From Erysipelotrichaceae bacterium (GTDB lineage: Bacteria; Bacillota_I; Bacilli_A; Erysipelotrichales; Erysipelotrichaceae): 35,069 bases of DNA. The notes beneath the pieces are model-generated. The model saw only the letters and a list, made by a program, of their open reading frames with translations, was not told the origin of the DNA and did no database searches. The position numbers and the translations under genes are program-made. Positions 17,356 through 25,226 of this stretch are shown here, piece after piece. Every line of letters begins with the position of its first letter. The first letter of the stretch is position 1. The DNA lies in contig DOUE01000035.1 in NCBI GenBank assembly GCA_003520745.1, positions 43,409-78,477 on the forward strand, in the 5' to 3' direction.

Positions 17356-18456
17356 ATGCCCTTAACCGCCGGAATCGTCGGCTTACCGAACGTCGGTAAA
17401 TCGACCTTGTTTAACGCGATCACCCAATCCCAGGTCGAAGCCGCCAACTACCCCTTCGCCACCATCAACCCCAACGTCGGGGTGGTCGAAGTCCCCGACC
17501 ATCGGGTCGATACCTTGCATGAGATGTTCAACAGTAAGAAAACCATCCACACCACCTTCGAGTTCACCGATATCGCAGGCTTGGTGAAAGGGGCCAGTAA
17601 AGGCGAAGGCTTGGGCAACCAATTCCTTTCGCACATCCGCGAATGCGACGCGATCGTCCATGTCGTCCGTTGTTTCGACGACAATGAAATCACCCACGTC
17701 GAAGGGACGATCGATCCGTTACGCGACATCGAAATCATCAACCTCGAACTGATCCTGGCGGATGCGTCGAGCGTGGAGAACCGATTGAATAAAGTGGAGC
17801 GCAAAGCCGCCCAGAAAGATAAAGACGCCGTCTTGGAGTTCCATGTCCTCAAACGTGTGTATGATGCGCTGATGGCGGGGAAATCCGCCCGTTCCGTCGA
17901 AATGGCGAGCGATGAAGCCTTGGTCGTCAAGGGATACAACCTGTTGACCGCCAAACCGGTCATCTACGTCGCGAACATGTCCGAGGAAGAGATCGGGAAT
18001 CCTGAAGCCAACGCCTACTACCAGATCGTGAAGAAGTTTGCCGAGAGCGAAAGCAACGAAGTCATCCCCATCTGCGCGAAGATCGAAGAAGAACTTGCGA
18101 TGTTGGAGGCGGAAGAGAAGAAAGAATTCCTCAATGACCTTGGGATTCAAGAGAGCGGCTTGGACCGTATCATCAAAACCACCTATCATTTACTTGGACT
18201 TTCCACCTTCCTGACCGCAGGGGTCCAGGAAGTCCGTGCCTGGACCTTCATCAAAGGCATGAAAGCGCCTGAATGCGCCGGCGTCATCCATACCGACTTC
18301 CAAAAAGGGTTCATACGTGCTGAAACCTACGCCTATGACGATCTGATCGCCCTCGGGAGTGAACAGGCTGTGAAAGACGCCGGGAAGCTGCGTTTGGAAG
18401 GAAAAGAATATCAAGTTCAAGACGGAGATGTCCTGCATTTCCGATTCAACGTATAA
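17356..18456 (+). CDS. ychF: Redox-regulated ATPase/GTPase YchF (EngD, Obg family)
   Basis: YchF is an Obg-family P-loop NTPase that prefers ATP over GTP and is linked to ribosomes and stress. The 366-residue product has the P-loop at residues 9-17 (GLPNVGKST), switch II DIAGLVKGASKGEGLGN, and the degenerate G4 motif (ANMSEEE instead of NKxD) that explains ATP use in this family. A coiled-coil insertion and a C-terminal TGS domain ending VLHFRFNV complete it. GAAAGGAG is the ribosome site. The next gene's promoter overlaps its last codons. Confidence 0.98.
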   Translation: MPLTAGIVGLPNVGKSTLFNAITQSQVEAANYPFATINPNVGVVEVPDHRVDTLHEMFNSKKTIHTTFEFTDIAGLVKGASKGEGLGNQFLSHIRECDAIVHVVRCFDDNEITHVEGTIDPLRDIEIINLELILADASSVENRLNKVERKAAQKDKDAVLEFHVLKRVYDALMAGKSARSVEMASDEALVVKGYNLLTAKPVIYVANMSEEEIGNPEANAYYQIVKKFAESESNEVIPICAKIEEELAMLEAEEKKEFLNDLGIQESGLDRIIKTTYHLLGLSTFLTAGVQEVRAWTFIKGMKAPECAGVIHTDFQKGFIRAETYAYDDLIALGSEQAVKDAGKLRLEGKEYQVQDGDVLHFRFNV

Positions 18457-18459
18457 CTA

Positions 18460-18468
18460 TGATATAAT
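18460..18468 (+). promoter_or_regulatory. Extended -10 promoter for darA
   Basis: TGATATAAT (18460-18468) is a perfect extended -10 just after the ychF stop. There is no clear -35. AGGAGG before the ATG at 18496 is the ribosome site. Confidence 0.65.
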
Positions 18469-18495
18469 AGAGGTATCAGTAGAGGAGGACAGATC

Positions 18496-18819
18496 ATGAA
18501 ACTTATTCTCGCGATCGTTTCCAACGACGATGCCCATAGCGTCATCAACGCTCTAAACAAAGCGGATTTCATCGTCACACGTTTATCCACGACCGGCGGT
18601 TTCCTGCGTGCGGGGAATACGACCTTGATCATCGGTACCGAAAACGAACAAGTCGAACATTGCATCGAGGTGATCGGCGGAGAAAGCAAACGCCGCACCG
18701 AAATCGTCCCTTCGACCGCTTCCTATGACATCGGACGATATGCATCTTTCCCGATCGAAGTCCAAGTCGGGGGTGCGACGGTCTTCGTACTGGATGTTGA
18801 ACAATTCCACAAACTCTAG
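18496..18819 (+). CDS. darA: PII-like cyclic-di-AMP receptor (DarA/PstA, DUF970)
   Basis: DarA is a trimeric PII-like protein that binds c-di-AMP in Bacillota. The 107-residue product begins MKLILAIVSNDDA, has the TTGGFLRAGNTT loop conserved in the family, an IIGTENE strand and a C-terminal ATVFVLDVEQF strand. Length and order match known members. In Bacillus the homologue (yaaQ) sits near tmk; here it is a single gene with its own promoter and terminator. It implies that c-di-AMP signalling exists in this organism, although the cyclase is not in the window. Confidence 0.93.
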   Translation: MKLILAIVSNDDAHSVINALNKADFIVTRLSTTGGFLRAGNTTLIIGTENEQVEHCIEVIGGESKRRTEIVPSTASYDIGRYASFPIEVQVGGATVFVLDVEQFHKL

Positions 18820-18830
18820 GAAATGAAGTG

Positions 18831-18857
18831 AAAGCGACCTTGCGGGTCGCTTTTTTT
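18831..18857. terminator. Terminator between darA and the PfkB kinase gene
   Basis: A 9-bp stem (AAAGCGACC at 18831-18839 with GGTCGCTTT at 18845-18853) is followed by seven T. The stop codon of the minus-strand kinase gene (18856-18858) lies in the T run. Confidence 0.88.
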
Positions 18858-19701
18858 AGGGATGGGGATATTCCAGTTCAATGATGTCCGGATTGACCGC
18901 CGTGGTCACATCCGATGTTTTCCGTGCGCATTTGACACCGAAGGAAACACTGAGTTCGACGGACAAACCGTGGATCATCGCATGCATGAAGCCTGCCACC
19001 AGGGCGTCGCCCATGCCGATATCGTTACCTGCTCCTAAAACCGGGGCTTCGATGTAGGTCGATGTACCGTAATAATCGAAACGGAGACCGTCCTGGTCCA
19101 TCGTGACGCACCTGAGGGGGATCGCCGTTGAATCCTTGAAGAAGCTGAAAATCGAGTCCGAGGTACGTAACACCTCGTGCTTGTTGGCGAAGACCGCGAA
19201 GAAGGAAGATTGAAGTTCGACCGGGGGAAGAAAGCCCAACGCGATCCATTTGATGTCGGGGGTGCGTTGGATCAGGGTGGCGAGGAACTTCGGATCGTCC
19301 TGGTCGGTGATGCCGATCTCCTGTCCTTCCAGCATGAACGTCGGAAAGAGGTCGTTGCGGTTGAAATAGAAATCATCGGTGATGGTGGACGCCATCATCG
19401 ATTTCTTATTGGAAATCAGTTGATAGAAATGGGGGGTCGGGGCGTTGACGATCGTACTGTGCACCTGGATACCCAAGGTTTCCGTACGCGTGATCAAATC
19501 CAAGGCTTCGCTGTCGTTACCGAATTTCGCCCAAAAGAAAACCTTGTTTCCCAACAACGCCAGATTATGGGCGATGTTGCGGACTGCTCCGCCGTCGGCG
19601 GGATAACGCGTGCTTTTCGTACATCTTCCGATCTCGAATGGAGTCGGCGAGAGAAGTACCGTATCGATCATGGCCGTGCCGATCGCAACAAACAATCCCA
19701 T
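18856..19701 (-). CDS. PfkB-family carbohydrate/nucleoside kinase
   Basis: This is a ribokinase-fold kinase, substrate unknown. The 281-residue product has the N-terminal PfkB segment GGAVRNIAHNLALLG at residues 37-51, which resembles pseudouridine-kinase-like members. The C-terminal signature reads NDIGMGDALVAGF at 226-238, with the catalytic base Asp232. The usual text there is DT-x-GAGD, so the first threonine is Ile and the GAG of the anion hole is GMG. The length is a little short for the family (usually 300 or more). GAGGTGATT precedes the ATG. It is a single gene, divergent from the hydrogenase module, and no sugar or nucleoside transporter is adjacent. Confidence 0.85.
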   Translation of the reverse strand: MGLFVAIGTAMIDTVLLSPTPFEIGRCTKSTRYPADGGAVRNIAHNLALLGNKVFFWAKFGNDSEALDLITRTETLGIQVHSTIVNAPTPHFYQLISNKKSMMASTITDDFYFNRNDLFPTFMLEGQEIGITDQDDPKFLATLIQRTPDIKWIALGFLPPVELQSSFFAVFANKHEVLRTSDSIFSFFKDSTAIPLRCVTMDQDGLRFDYYGTSTYIEAPVLGAGNDIGMGDALVAGFMHAMIHGLSVELSVSFGVKCARKTSDVTTAVNPDIIELEYPHP

Positions 19702-19719
19702 GCAATCACCTCGGACATT

Positions 19720-19728
19720 ATCATACCA
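19720..19728 (-). promoter_or_regulatory. Extended -10 promoter for the PfkB kinase gene
   Basis: On the minus strand TGGTATGAT (complement of 19720-19728) is an extended -10 box about 20 bases before the ATG. No convincing -35 is present. Confidence 0.5.
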
Positions 19729-19774
19729 TACTTAACCAATCGGGTTGCACACTCAATGCTGAAATCGGGGAAGT

Positions 19775-19818
19775 CATGACGAATTTGCGTTGCGTCATGG
19801 GGTGAGGTGTGGTAAACT
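19775..19818 (+). promoter_or_regulatory. Promoter of the hydrogenase-like operon with an overlapping inverted repeat
   Basis: TTGCGT (19790-19795), 17 bases, then TAAACT (19813-19818) with an upstream TG (19810-19811) make a plausible promoter. CATGACG (19775-19781) and CGTCATG (19793-19799) are 7-base inverted arms, and the right arm covers part of the -35, so this is a candidate operator. A second perfect palindrome CTCAT-T-ATGAG (19835-19845) lies in the leader before GGAGGG. Confidence 0.55.
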
Positions 19819-19859
19819 ATGTTGTGAAAAAAATCTCATTATGAGGATGGAGGGTCGCC

Positions 19860-20105
19860 ATGACGATCGAAATCTGTATCGGTAGTTCGTGCTATGTGAA
19901 GGGGTCGGATAAAGTCGTGCTTCTGGTCAAGGAAATCTTGGTCAAGCGCGGGTTGGATGCGAAGGTCGAACTGAAAGGTTCGTTCTGTATGAACGCCTGC
20001 ACGCAGGGGATCGGCGTGAAAATCAACGGGAAGATGATCCGTCTGTTGGACCTCGACCTCGCCGAGAAACAACTCAACTTCGCCATCGACGAGGCCATGG
20101 CATGA
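19860..20105 (+). CDS. Thioredoxin-like [2Fe-2S] ferredoxin (NuoE/HymA-type)
   Basis: This is a small electron-transfer protein likely to feed or read out the adjacent hydrogenase-like protein. The 81-residue product has Cys6 and Cys11 (C-x4-C) and Cys43 and Cys47 (C-x3-C), the ligand pattern of thioredoxin-fold [2Fe-2S] proteins, in a beta-alpha-beta layout (EICIGSSC, then a helix, then FCMNACTQG). It has only this domain; NuoE subunits are longer. GGAGGG precedes the ATG, and the stop overlaps the next start (ATGA at 20102-20105), which ties it to the hydrogenase-like protein. Confidence 0.85.
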   Translation: MTIEICIGSSCYVKGSDKVVLLVKEILVKRGLDAKVELKGSFCMNACTQGIGVKINGKMIRLLDLDLAEKQLNFAIDEAMA

Positions 20106-21766
20106 ATCCGATTTCGCTTTTCGAAGCGAATTGTAAATCCTGCCACCATTGCGTACGAGCCTGCGTGACCAAGGCGATTTCCTTCGTCAACGGGAAACCG
20201 GAGATCGACGATGAGGAATGCATCCTGTGCGGGGCGTGCTATACCGTCTGTCCCCACGATGCCAAACAAATCACCAGCGACCTGGCGCAAGTCCGCCAAT
20301 GGATCCTCAACGGCGAGGAAGTCATCGCCAGCCTGGCTCCCAGTTATCCCGTGTTGAACGCGGATTTTTCCGCATGGAAGAAACGTCTGCTTGAAGTCGG
20401 CTTCAGCGATGTCGTCGAAACGGCCCAAGGGGCGGCGTTTGTTTCCGCGGAGTATGTCCGTCTCGGCGCCCAGTATCCCGACCAAACCTTCATCTCGACC
20501 TGCTGTCCCGCGGTCGTGACCTATATCGAAACCCGCTATCCCCAATTGACGAAACTCTTGGCGCCGACCCTATCCCCGATGGTAGTTTCAGGGAAACTCA
20601 TCAAGCAAAACCATCCTTCGGCGAAAGTCGTCTTCATCTCACCCTGCGTCGCCAAAATCAAGGAGGCGTCCGACTTCAGATCCTTCATCGACGGGGTCGT
20701 CACGATGAGCGAACTCGACCAACTGGTCCGGATCTATGACGACCGTTATCCCCCAAACAACCCCGAAGTCTTTTCGGGAAGGATTGCACGCAGTTATCCT
20801 GCGTCCACGGGGATCTTGAAATCCATGCGGCCCTTCGTTTCCGACCAGATCGACCTGATGTGCGTGGAAGGGGTCGACCGCGTCAAGGAAGTGCTTGACG
20901 GTCTGTTACGTAACGAATTGCCCTCGACCTTCATCGAAATGAGCGCATGTGTCGGGTCGTGCATCAACGGACCCGTCCTGCGTCCCTATAAAGACCGTGA
21001 AATCGCGGCCATCCAGGCATTGCGTACGACCCGTGTTCTGGACAATCTCCCGATGGATCCCACGTTGGTTGCGACGATACACGTCGCCCATCCTTTACTA
21101 GAGAAGATCCATCTTGAATCCGACATCCTTTCCGTCCTTGAGAAACTGGGGAAAACCGATCCTTCCAAAGAACTGAACTGCGGAGCCTGCGGCTATCCGA
21201 CCTGTCGCGAAAAGGCGGTGGCGGTGCTGGATAAAAAAGCCGACCCCTATCTCTGTCTTCCGTTTGCGTTGGAGCGTGCCCAGTCGATGTCCAACGCGGT
21301 CATCCAACACACCCCCAACGGAGTCGTCATCGTGGATGACGAAGCCCGCATCGTCGAAATCAACCCGGCCGCACGACAACTCCTGGAATGCGTTAATTTC
21401 CCCGTGGTCGGCTTCCCCTTGGAAGCCCTGCTTCCCGACCCCCAGCTTAAACCCCTCGTGTTGGATCGTACGCAGGTCCACTATATCCAAAGCGACTACC
21501 CCCAGTACGGACGCACCTTCATGCATGCGACCGTGCCCTTACCCGAAGAACGCTGCACTTTGATCATCCTGATGGACCTCACCCAGGAAACCACGCGTGA
21601 AAAACACTTGAAGCAAGTGCGAACCGATACCTTGCTTGTCACCCAACAGGTTTTGGATGAACAAATGCGCACCGTCCAGGAAATCGCGAAACTACTCGGC
21701 GAGACCACGGCGAAAAGCAAGATCGCCTTGTCCCGTCTGAAGAAAAGCGTCGAGGAAGACCAATGA
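20102..21766 (+). CDS. [FeFe]-hydrogenase-like protein with ferredoxin, extra Fe-S and PAS domains (putative H2/redox sensor)
   Basis: The 554-residue product has these parts in order. Two [4Fe-4S] clusters come first (Cys11/14/17/21 and Cys40/43/46/50). The H-cluster domain has L1 STCCPA with Cys134 and Cys135, L2 SPCVAK with Cys182 and Lys185, and L3 SACVGSC with Cys283 and Cys287. A further Fe-S motif C-GACGYPTC (Cys360, 363, 368, with Cys385) follows, then a PAS domain (about 392-510) and a helical tail. All four H-cluster cysteines and the proton-relay cysteine are present, so H2 chemistry is possible. The domain order, with PAS at the end and a SpoIIE phosphatase next, resembles the putatively sensory group C hydrogenases and HfsB-like proteins. 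No maturases (HydE/F/G) are in the window. Confidence 0.9.
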   Translation: MNPISLFEANCKSCHHCVRACVTKAISFVNGKPEIDDEECILCGACYTVCPHDAKQITSDLAQVRQWILNGEEVIASLAPSYPVLNADFSAWKKRLLEVGFSDVVETAQGAAFVSAEYVRLGAQYPDQTFISTCCPAVVTYIETRYPQLTKLLAPTLSPMVVSGKLIKQNHPSAKVVFISPCVAKIKEASDFRSFIDGVVTMSELDQLVRIYDDRYPPNNPEVFSGRIARSYPASTGILKSMRPFVSDQIDLMCVEGVDRVKEVLDGLLRNELPSTFIEMSACVGSCINGPVLRPYKDREIAAIQALRTTRVLDNLPMDPTLVATIHVAHPLLEKIHLESDILSVLEKLGKTDPSKELNCGACGYPTCREKAVAVLDKKADPYLCLPFALERAQSMSNAVIQHTPNGVVIVDDEARIVEINPAARQLLECVNFPVVGFPLEALLPDPQLKPLVLDRTQVHYIQSDYPQYGRTFMHATVPLPEERCTLIILMDLTQETTREKHLKQVRTDTLLVTQQVLDEQMRTVQEIAKLLGETTAKSKIALSRLKKSVEEDQ

Positions 21767-22941
21767 TCGAAACACGCGTCAACGCCGCCTATCGTTCGTT
21801 GACGAAAACCAAGGAAGAACTCTGCGGGGACGATGTCCAAATCCGCGTCGACGAGAAAAACTTCGTGCTTGTGCTGGCGGACGGATTGGGAAGCGGCGTC
21901 AAGGCGAACATCCTGGCGACCCTCTCCGCAACCATCATCAGCGAACTTTTGATTCAAGGCTTGGATCTCAGCGAAGCGGTCGCAACCTTGGTGGCGACCC
22001 TGCCTGAATGCGAAGAACGGCACATCGCCTATGCGACGTTCGCCGCATTGATGATCGATTCGAAAGGAAATGCACAATTGGCCGAATTCGACCAACCCCA
22101 AAGCGTCTTATTCCGAAATCGACGGGAACTACCGATCCAACGCACTTCCAGCCTCATCGAAGGGAAAACGATCTTCGAAGCCCGCTTCGACGTCCTTCCC
22201 GGCGATGTTTTACTCTGCTTCTCCGACGGCGTGGAACACGCAGGTTTAGGCCGTGTCCTGAATTTCGGCTGGCAACGCAAGGAAATCGTGCGTGCCACGG
22301 AAGAAATCCTGATGAAAACCATGAATCCGATCCACCTTGCGGATCGATTGATCGATCAAGTCGACTCGCTCTATCATTTCGAAGCGGGGGACGACGCGAC
22401 CGTCGCCTTCGTCGTCGTGGAAGGAAACCAGGAAAGCGCGGTGCTGGTCGGTCCGCCCTCGGATCCGTCGCAGGATCATCGCTTAGTGTATGAATGGCTC
22501 TCCCGACCAGGCGCGAAAATCGTATGCGGTGGAACAACCGCATCGATGGTCGCACGCGAACTCGATCTAGAACTGAAAATCGGGGAGATCCTTCCCGGGG
22601 CGACCTTACCTCCGGCGGGATCCATCCACGGGGTCGACCTCGTGACCGAAGGGGTGCTCACCCTTAGTCGGACACGCGACCTTCTTCGCCATGCCTCGCT
22701 GAATCAAAGCGCCCTACAAATCCTATTAGACGACGACAGCCCGGATGCGGCGACCCGATTGGCGCGCAAACTCTTGGAAGGACCGGTCAAAGTACGGTTC
22801 ATGTTGGGGCTGGCGGAAAACCCGGCGCATAAAGCGGAAAAAGGGTTGTTGATCTCGCTCAACGCCAAACTCAACCTCGTACGCGAGATTGCGGAAGAGT
22901 TAAGGAAACAAAGGAAATTGGTGACTGTGGAAATGTATTAG
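21763..22941 (+). CDS. SpoIIE-type PP2C serine phosphatase with uncharacterised C-terminal domain
   Basis: This is the probable output protein of the hydrogenase-like sensor. The 392-residue product has an N-terminal SpoIIE/PP2C domain (about 1-220) with metal-binding aspartates in LADGLGSG (Asp40), CFSDGVEHAG (Asp155) and AGDDATV (Asp210/211), so it should be active. Residues about 225-392 form a second domain with CGGTTASMVARELD, LPPAGSIHGVDLVTEGVLTLSR and a C-terminal ISLNAKLNLVREI region. Similar proteins sit beside sensory [FeFe] hydrogenases in anaerobic Firmicutes, but I know of no defined function for this part. The start overlaps the upstream stop (ATGA at 21763-21766). No anti-sigma factor or antagonist gene is nearby. 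Confidence 0.88.
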   Translation: MIETRVNAAYRSLTKTKEELCGDDVQIRVDEKNFVLVLADGLGSGVKANILATLSATIISELLIQGLDLSEAVATLVATLPECEERHIAYATFAALMIDSKGNAQLAEFDQPQSVLFRNRRELPIQRTSSLIEGKTIFEARFDVLPGDVLLCFSDGVEHAGLGRVLNFGWQRKEIVRATEEILMKTMNPIHLADRLIDQVDSLYHFEAGDDATVAFVVVEGNQESAVLVGPPSDPSQDHRLVYEWLSRPGAKIVCGGTTASMVARELDLELKIGEILPGATLPPAGSIHGVDLVTEGVLTLSRTRDLLRHASLNQSALQILLDDDSPDAATRLARKLLEGPVKVRFMLGLAENPAHKAEKGLLISLNAKLNLVREIAEELRKQRKLVTVEMY

Positions 22942-22961
22942 ACCGAGGCGACTCGGTTTTT
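22942..22961 (+). terminator. Terminator of the hydrogenase-like operon
   Basis: A 6-bp stem ACCGAG (22942-22947) with CTCGGT (22952-22957) closes a GCGA loop and runs into TTTTTA, beginning right after the stop codon. Confidence 0.8.
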
Positions 22962-22985
22962 ACGTTACTTGTATCGAATCGACTG

Positions 22986-23015
22986 TTTACTTCGAATGTT
23001 ATTTTCGGTTATGAT
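22986..23015 (+). promoter_or_regulatory. Promoter of the AT-rich ABC cassette
   Basis: TTTACT (22986-22991) and TATGAT (23010-23015) are 18 bases apart. A start site near 23022 favours the ATG at 23048, with GGGGGAAG before it, over the TTG at 23015. Confidence 0.5.
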
Positions 23016-23047
23016 TGAAAAAAGACATACGCTTTCTGGGGGAAGAT

Positions 23048-23875
23048 ATGATTGAACTCATAAAAATGAACTTTCAGATTATTTGGAAGAGAGGACGGTT
23101 GCTTAATTATGCGGTCGTTTTAACCATCTTTGCTTCCGTATTAAGTTTTTATCTTTATCGAGTCATGGATATAACAAAAATTAGCAATTATCAGGGAGAA
23201 TTCATCCTACTTAATGAAAATACTCGAACCTTAATTTTCTTCTCACTGTATTTGATTCCGCTTTTCGTGACGATAGTGGATGGTGATATCGGCATCATAG
23301 AACGTAAGATCTATCCGCAGATTTTCACACGAGTTGAAACGAAAAAGTACATAAACGCGAAAGCAATCACCGAATTTCTAGTGGGCTTCCTGGTCATTTT
23401 TTACTTTCTTGGCCTCATGTATCTTTTCATGTTAGCTATGATTGATCACTCTGCGACCATCTATTTGAAAGAAACGATTATTTACTTCTCTAATCCAAGT
23501 AAAGATGCTATTGGTTACACGATGCTATTTATAAATAACCCTCATCTTTACAATCTTTTCTACATATTTTCGATCAGCATTTATAGTGGAATTTTATCGT
23601 TGACTTCGTATCTTCTCGGACTGTATATAAACTCGAAAGTCGTTGCTTTCATTGGGCCTTTCATTCTATCGATTCTATTCGCACTAGGTGTCAACTTAGC
23701 TGGTGCACCGTTTAATCTAGCCTATCCACAGTTGTTTTTAAATCCTTTTGCGACACGACTATCCGTAGAAGGATGGTTTAATCTTGAGAGAGTCATCCCA
23801 CTCGTTCTCGTAATGCAAGTAATCACTTTGTTTGCCCTACTTCAGCTTAAGAAATGTACGATTTCAAGAGAATAA
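23048..23875 (+). CDS. Polytopic membrane protein, probable ABC-2 type permease
   Basis: The 275-residue product shows about six membrane segments: near residues 19-41 (LNYAVVLTIF), 59-80, 103-128, 164-190, 199-218 and a last one at about 245-265. It opens with a cytoplasmic amphipathic start (MIELIKMNFQIIWKRGR), as in ABC-2 permeases. No named family is recognised. GGGGGAAG is the ribosome site for the ATG at 23048. It is the first gene of an AT-rich four-gene cassette with an ATPase at 24585, so a permease role is inferred from topology and context. Confidence 0.75.
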   Translation: MIELIKMNFQIIWKRGRLLNYAVVLTIFASVLSFYLYRVMDITKISNYQGEFILLNENTRTLIFFSLYLIPLFVTIVDGDIGIIERKIYPQIFTRVETKKYINAKAITEFLVGFLVIFYFLGLMYLFMLAMIDHSATIYLKETIIYFSNPSKDAIGYTMLFINNPHLYNLFYIFSISIYSGILSLTSYLLGLYINSKVVAFIGPFILSILFALGVNLAGAPFNLAYPQLFLNPFATRLSVEGWFNLERVIPLVLVMQVITLFALLQLKKCTISRE

Positions 23876-23903
23876 AATCTAAAGAAACATCGAGGGGGAT
23901 GTC

Positions 23904-24584
23904 ATGCGAATATCGAGAAATATGATCTATGTCCTGATCGCAAACTTATTAGTCATGTATGGATTGTTTTATCTCTATTCACAATCGATGGAAATTGAAG
24001 TGATTAAGTCACACTTGATTTCATTTCCAATACTTTTAGTGTCTTCACCAGTGAATTTGATGCAAATACTGTTTATCTTGTTTTGGATCACTCCGGAGAT
24101 GATTCTTTTTGCATATTGTTTTCAATATTACGCAAGATACTTGAACAAAATCTCAACATACACTCTTACCCGATCCAAGAGCATGAAGAAAAGTCAGTTT
24201 TTCATCCTTGGAAAGATTCTTTGGATACTTTCCTCAATAAAGCTTCTGCGATTTGCCATCCTTTCCATCACTCTCAACATTTGGTTTTCTACCTTTATGA
24301 AACAAATACCACCATTCTTTTTGTCAAATCTAGTCATGTTCATCGAAATCATGATGATTTGTATACTATACCAACGAGTTCGTGATGACCGAATTATCGT
24401 TCTGTTCGTCTTGGCACACCTACTGATAATCTTCGGCTTTATACAAGGCAAAATTGAACTAGTGAACACCCTACTCTACAATGTCGAGCCAAGTAAAATC
24501 GGGATAGTATTTGGTATCGGGTTATTGATCGTTATGTTGTTGTTTAGTCTTCTAGTAAGAGTCGCCAGAAAGGTGGAATACTAA
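23904..24584 (+). CDS. Polytopic membrane protein, second probable permease subunit
   Basis: The 226-residue product is very hydrophobic, with six or seven predicted membrane segments beginning at MIYVLIANLLVMYGLFY and ending with a segment near IGIVFGIGLLIVMLLF. No recognisable domain or motif is present. GAGGGGGATGTC is the ribosome region. It lies 28 bases after the previous gene, and its stop (TAA) directly abuts the ATG of the ATPase gene, so the two are almost certainly co-translated. It is AT-rich compared with the core genes. Confidence 0.75.
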   Translation: MRISRNMIYVLIANLLVMYGLFYLYSQSMEIEVIKSHLISFPILLVSSPVNLMQILFILFWITPEMILFAYCFQYYARYLNKISTYTLTRSKSMKKSQFFILGKILWILSSIKLLRFAILSITLNIWFSTFMKQIPPFFLSNLVMFIEIMMICILYQRVRDDRIIVLFVLAHLLIIFGFIQGKIELVNTLLYNVEPSKIGIVFGIGLLIVMLLFSLLVRVARKVEY

Positions 24585-25226
24585 ATGAGTGGGAACAAAA
24601 TCATACTAAAGGATGTCAGTAAAAAGTTTATTCGGCAGAGCGTACTTGAAAACATAAGCTGTGAGTTTGAAAGCGGTAAAATCTACGGTATCATTGGTGA
24701 AAATGGTTGTGGGAAAACCGTACTTTTAAAACTTATCTGTGGGTTGATGAGACCAAGTTCAGGGCAGATTCTATACAATGAACTTGAACTTAAGAAAGAC
24801 ATCGATTTTTTACCATCGCTTGGGGTAATCATTGAGAACCCCGGTTTCTTTGAAGAATTGAGTGGATTTGAAAACCTGAAAATCCTTGCTGGGTTTCAAA
24901 GAAAAATCGATGATCGTAAAATTATCGAGTCAATTGAAAGAGTGGGCCTCGTCAATAACAAGAAGCCGGTTTCTAACTATTCTCTTGGAATGAAGCAAAG
25001 ACTTGGTGTTGCTCAAGCCATCATGGAGGATCCTGACATTCTCGTTTTGGATGAATTCACAACTGCGCTGGATACGGATGGAGTGGACATGACACACAAT
25101 CTTGTGAGGGAACACAAGGAGAAAGGTAAGATCGTTATCATTACTTCACATTCCGTCTATGACATCCGCTCTTTGTGTGACAAGGTATATGCAGTAGAGA
25201 AGAAGGGGTTGAAAGATGTCCTCTAA
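24585..25226 (+). CDS. ABC transporter ATP-binding protein (short, bacitracin/lantibiotic-type)
   Basis: This is the ATPase of the AT-rich cassette. The 213-residue product has Walker A GENGCGKT at residues 38-45, a Q-loop replaced by a GVIIENPGFFEELSG segment as in lantibiotic/bacitracin-type ATPases, signature YSLGMKQRLG at 132-141, and Walker B ILVLDEFTTALD. The residue after the catalytic glutamate is Phe158 instead of the common proline. The switch histidine is in TSHSVYD. It lacks the long C-terminal extension seen in many self-protection ATPases. It overlaps the next gene by 11 bases. Confidence 0.9.
   Translation: MSGNKIILKDVSKKFIRQSVLENISCEFESGKIYGIIGENGCGKTVLLKLICGLMRPSSGQILYNELELKKDIDFLPSLGVIIENPGFFEELSGFENLKILAGFQRKIDDRKIIESIERVGLVNNKKPVSNYSLGMKQRLGVAQAIMEDPDILVLDEFTTALDTDGVDMTHNLVREHKEKGKIVIITSHSVYDIRSLCDKVYAVEKKGLKDVL

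Noticed and set aside
19822..19841. Possible Rex operator (TTGTGA half site) in front of the hydrogenase-like operon
   Set aside because: Only the left half matches; the right half is not TCACAA. Rex control remains possible but is not supported by the sequence.
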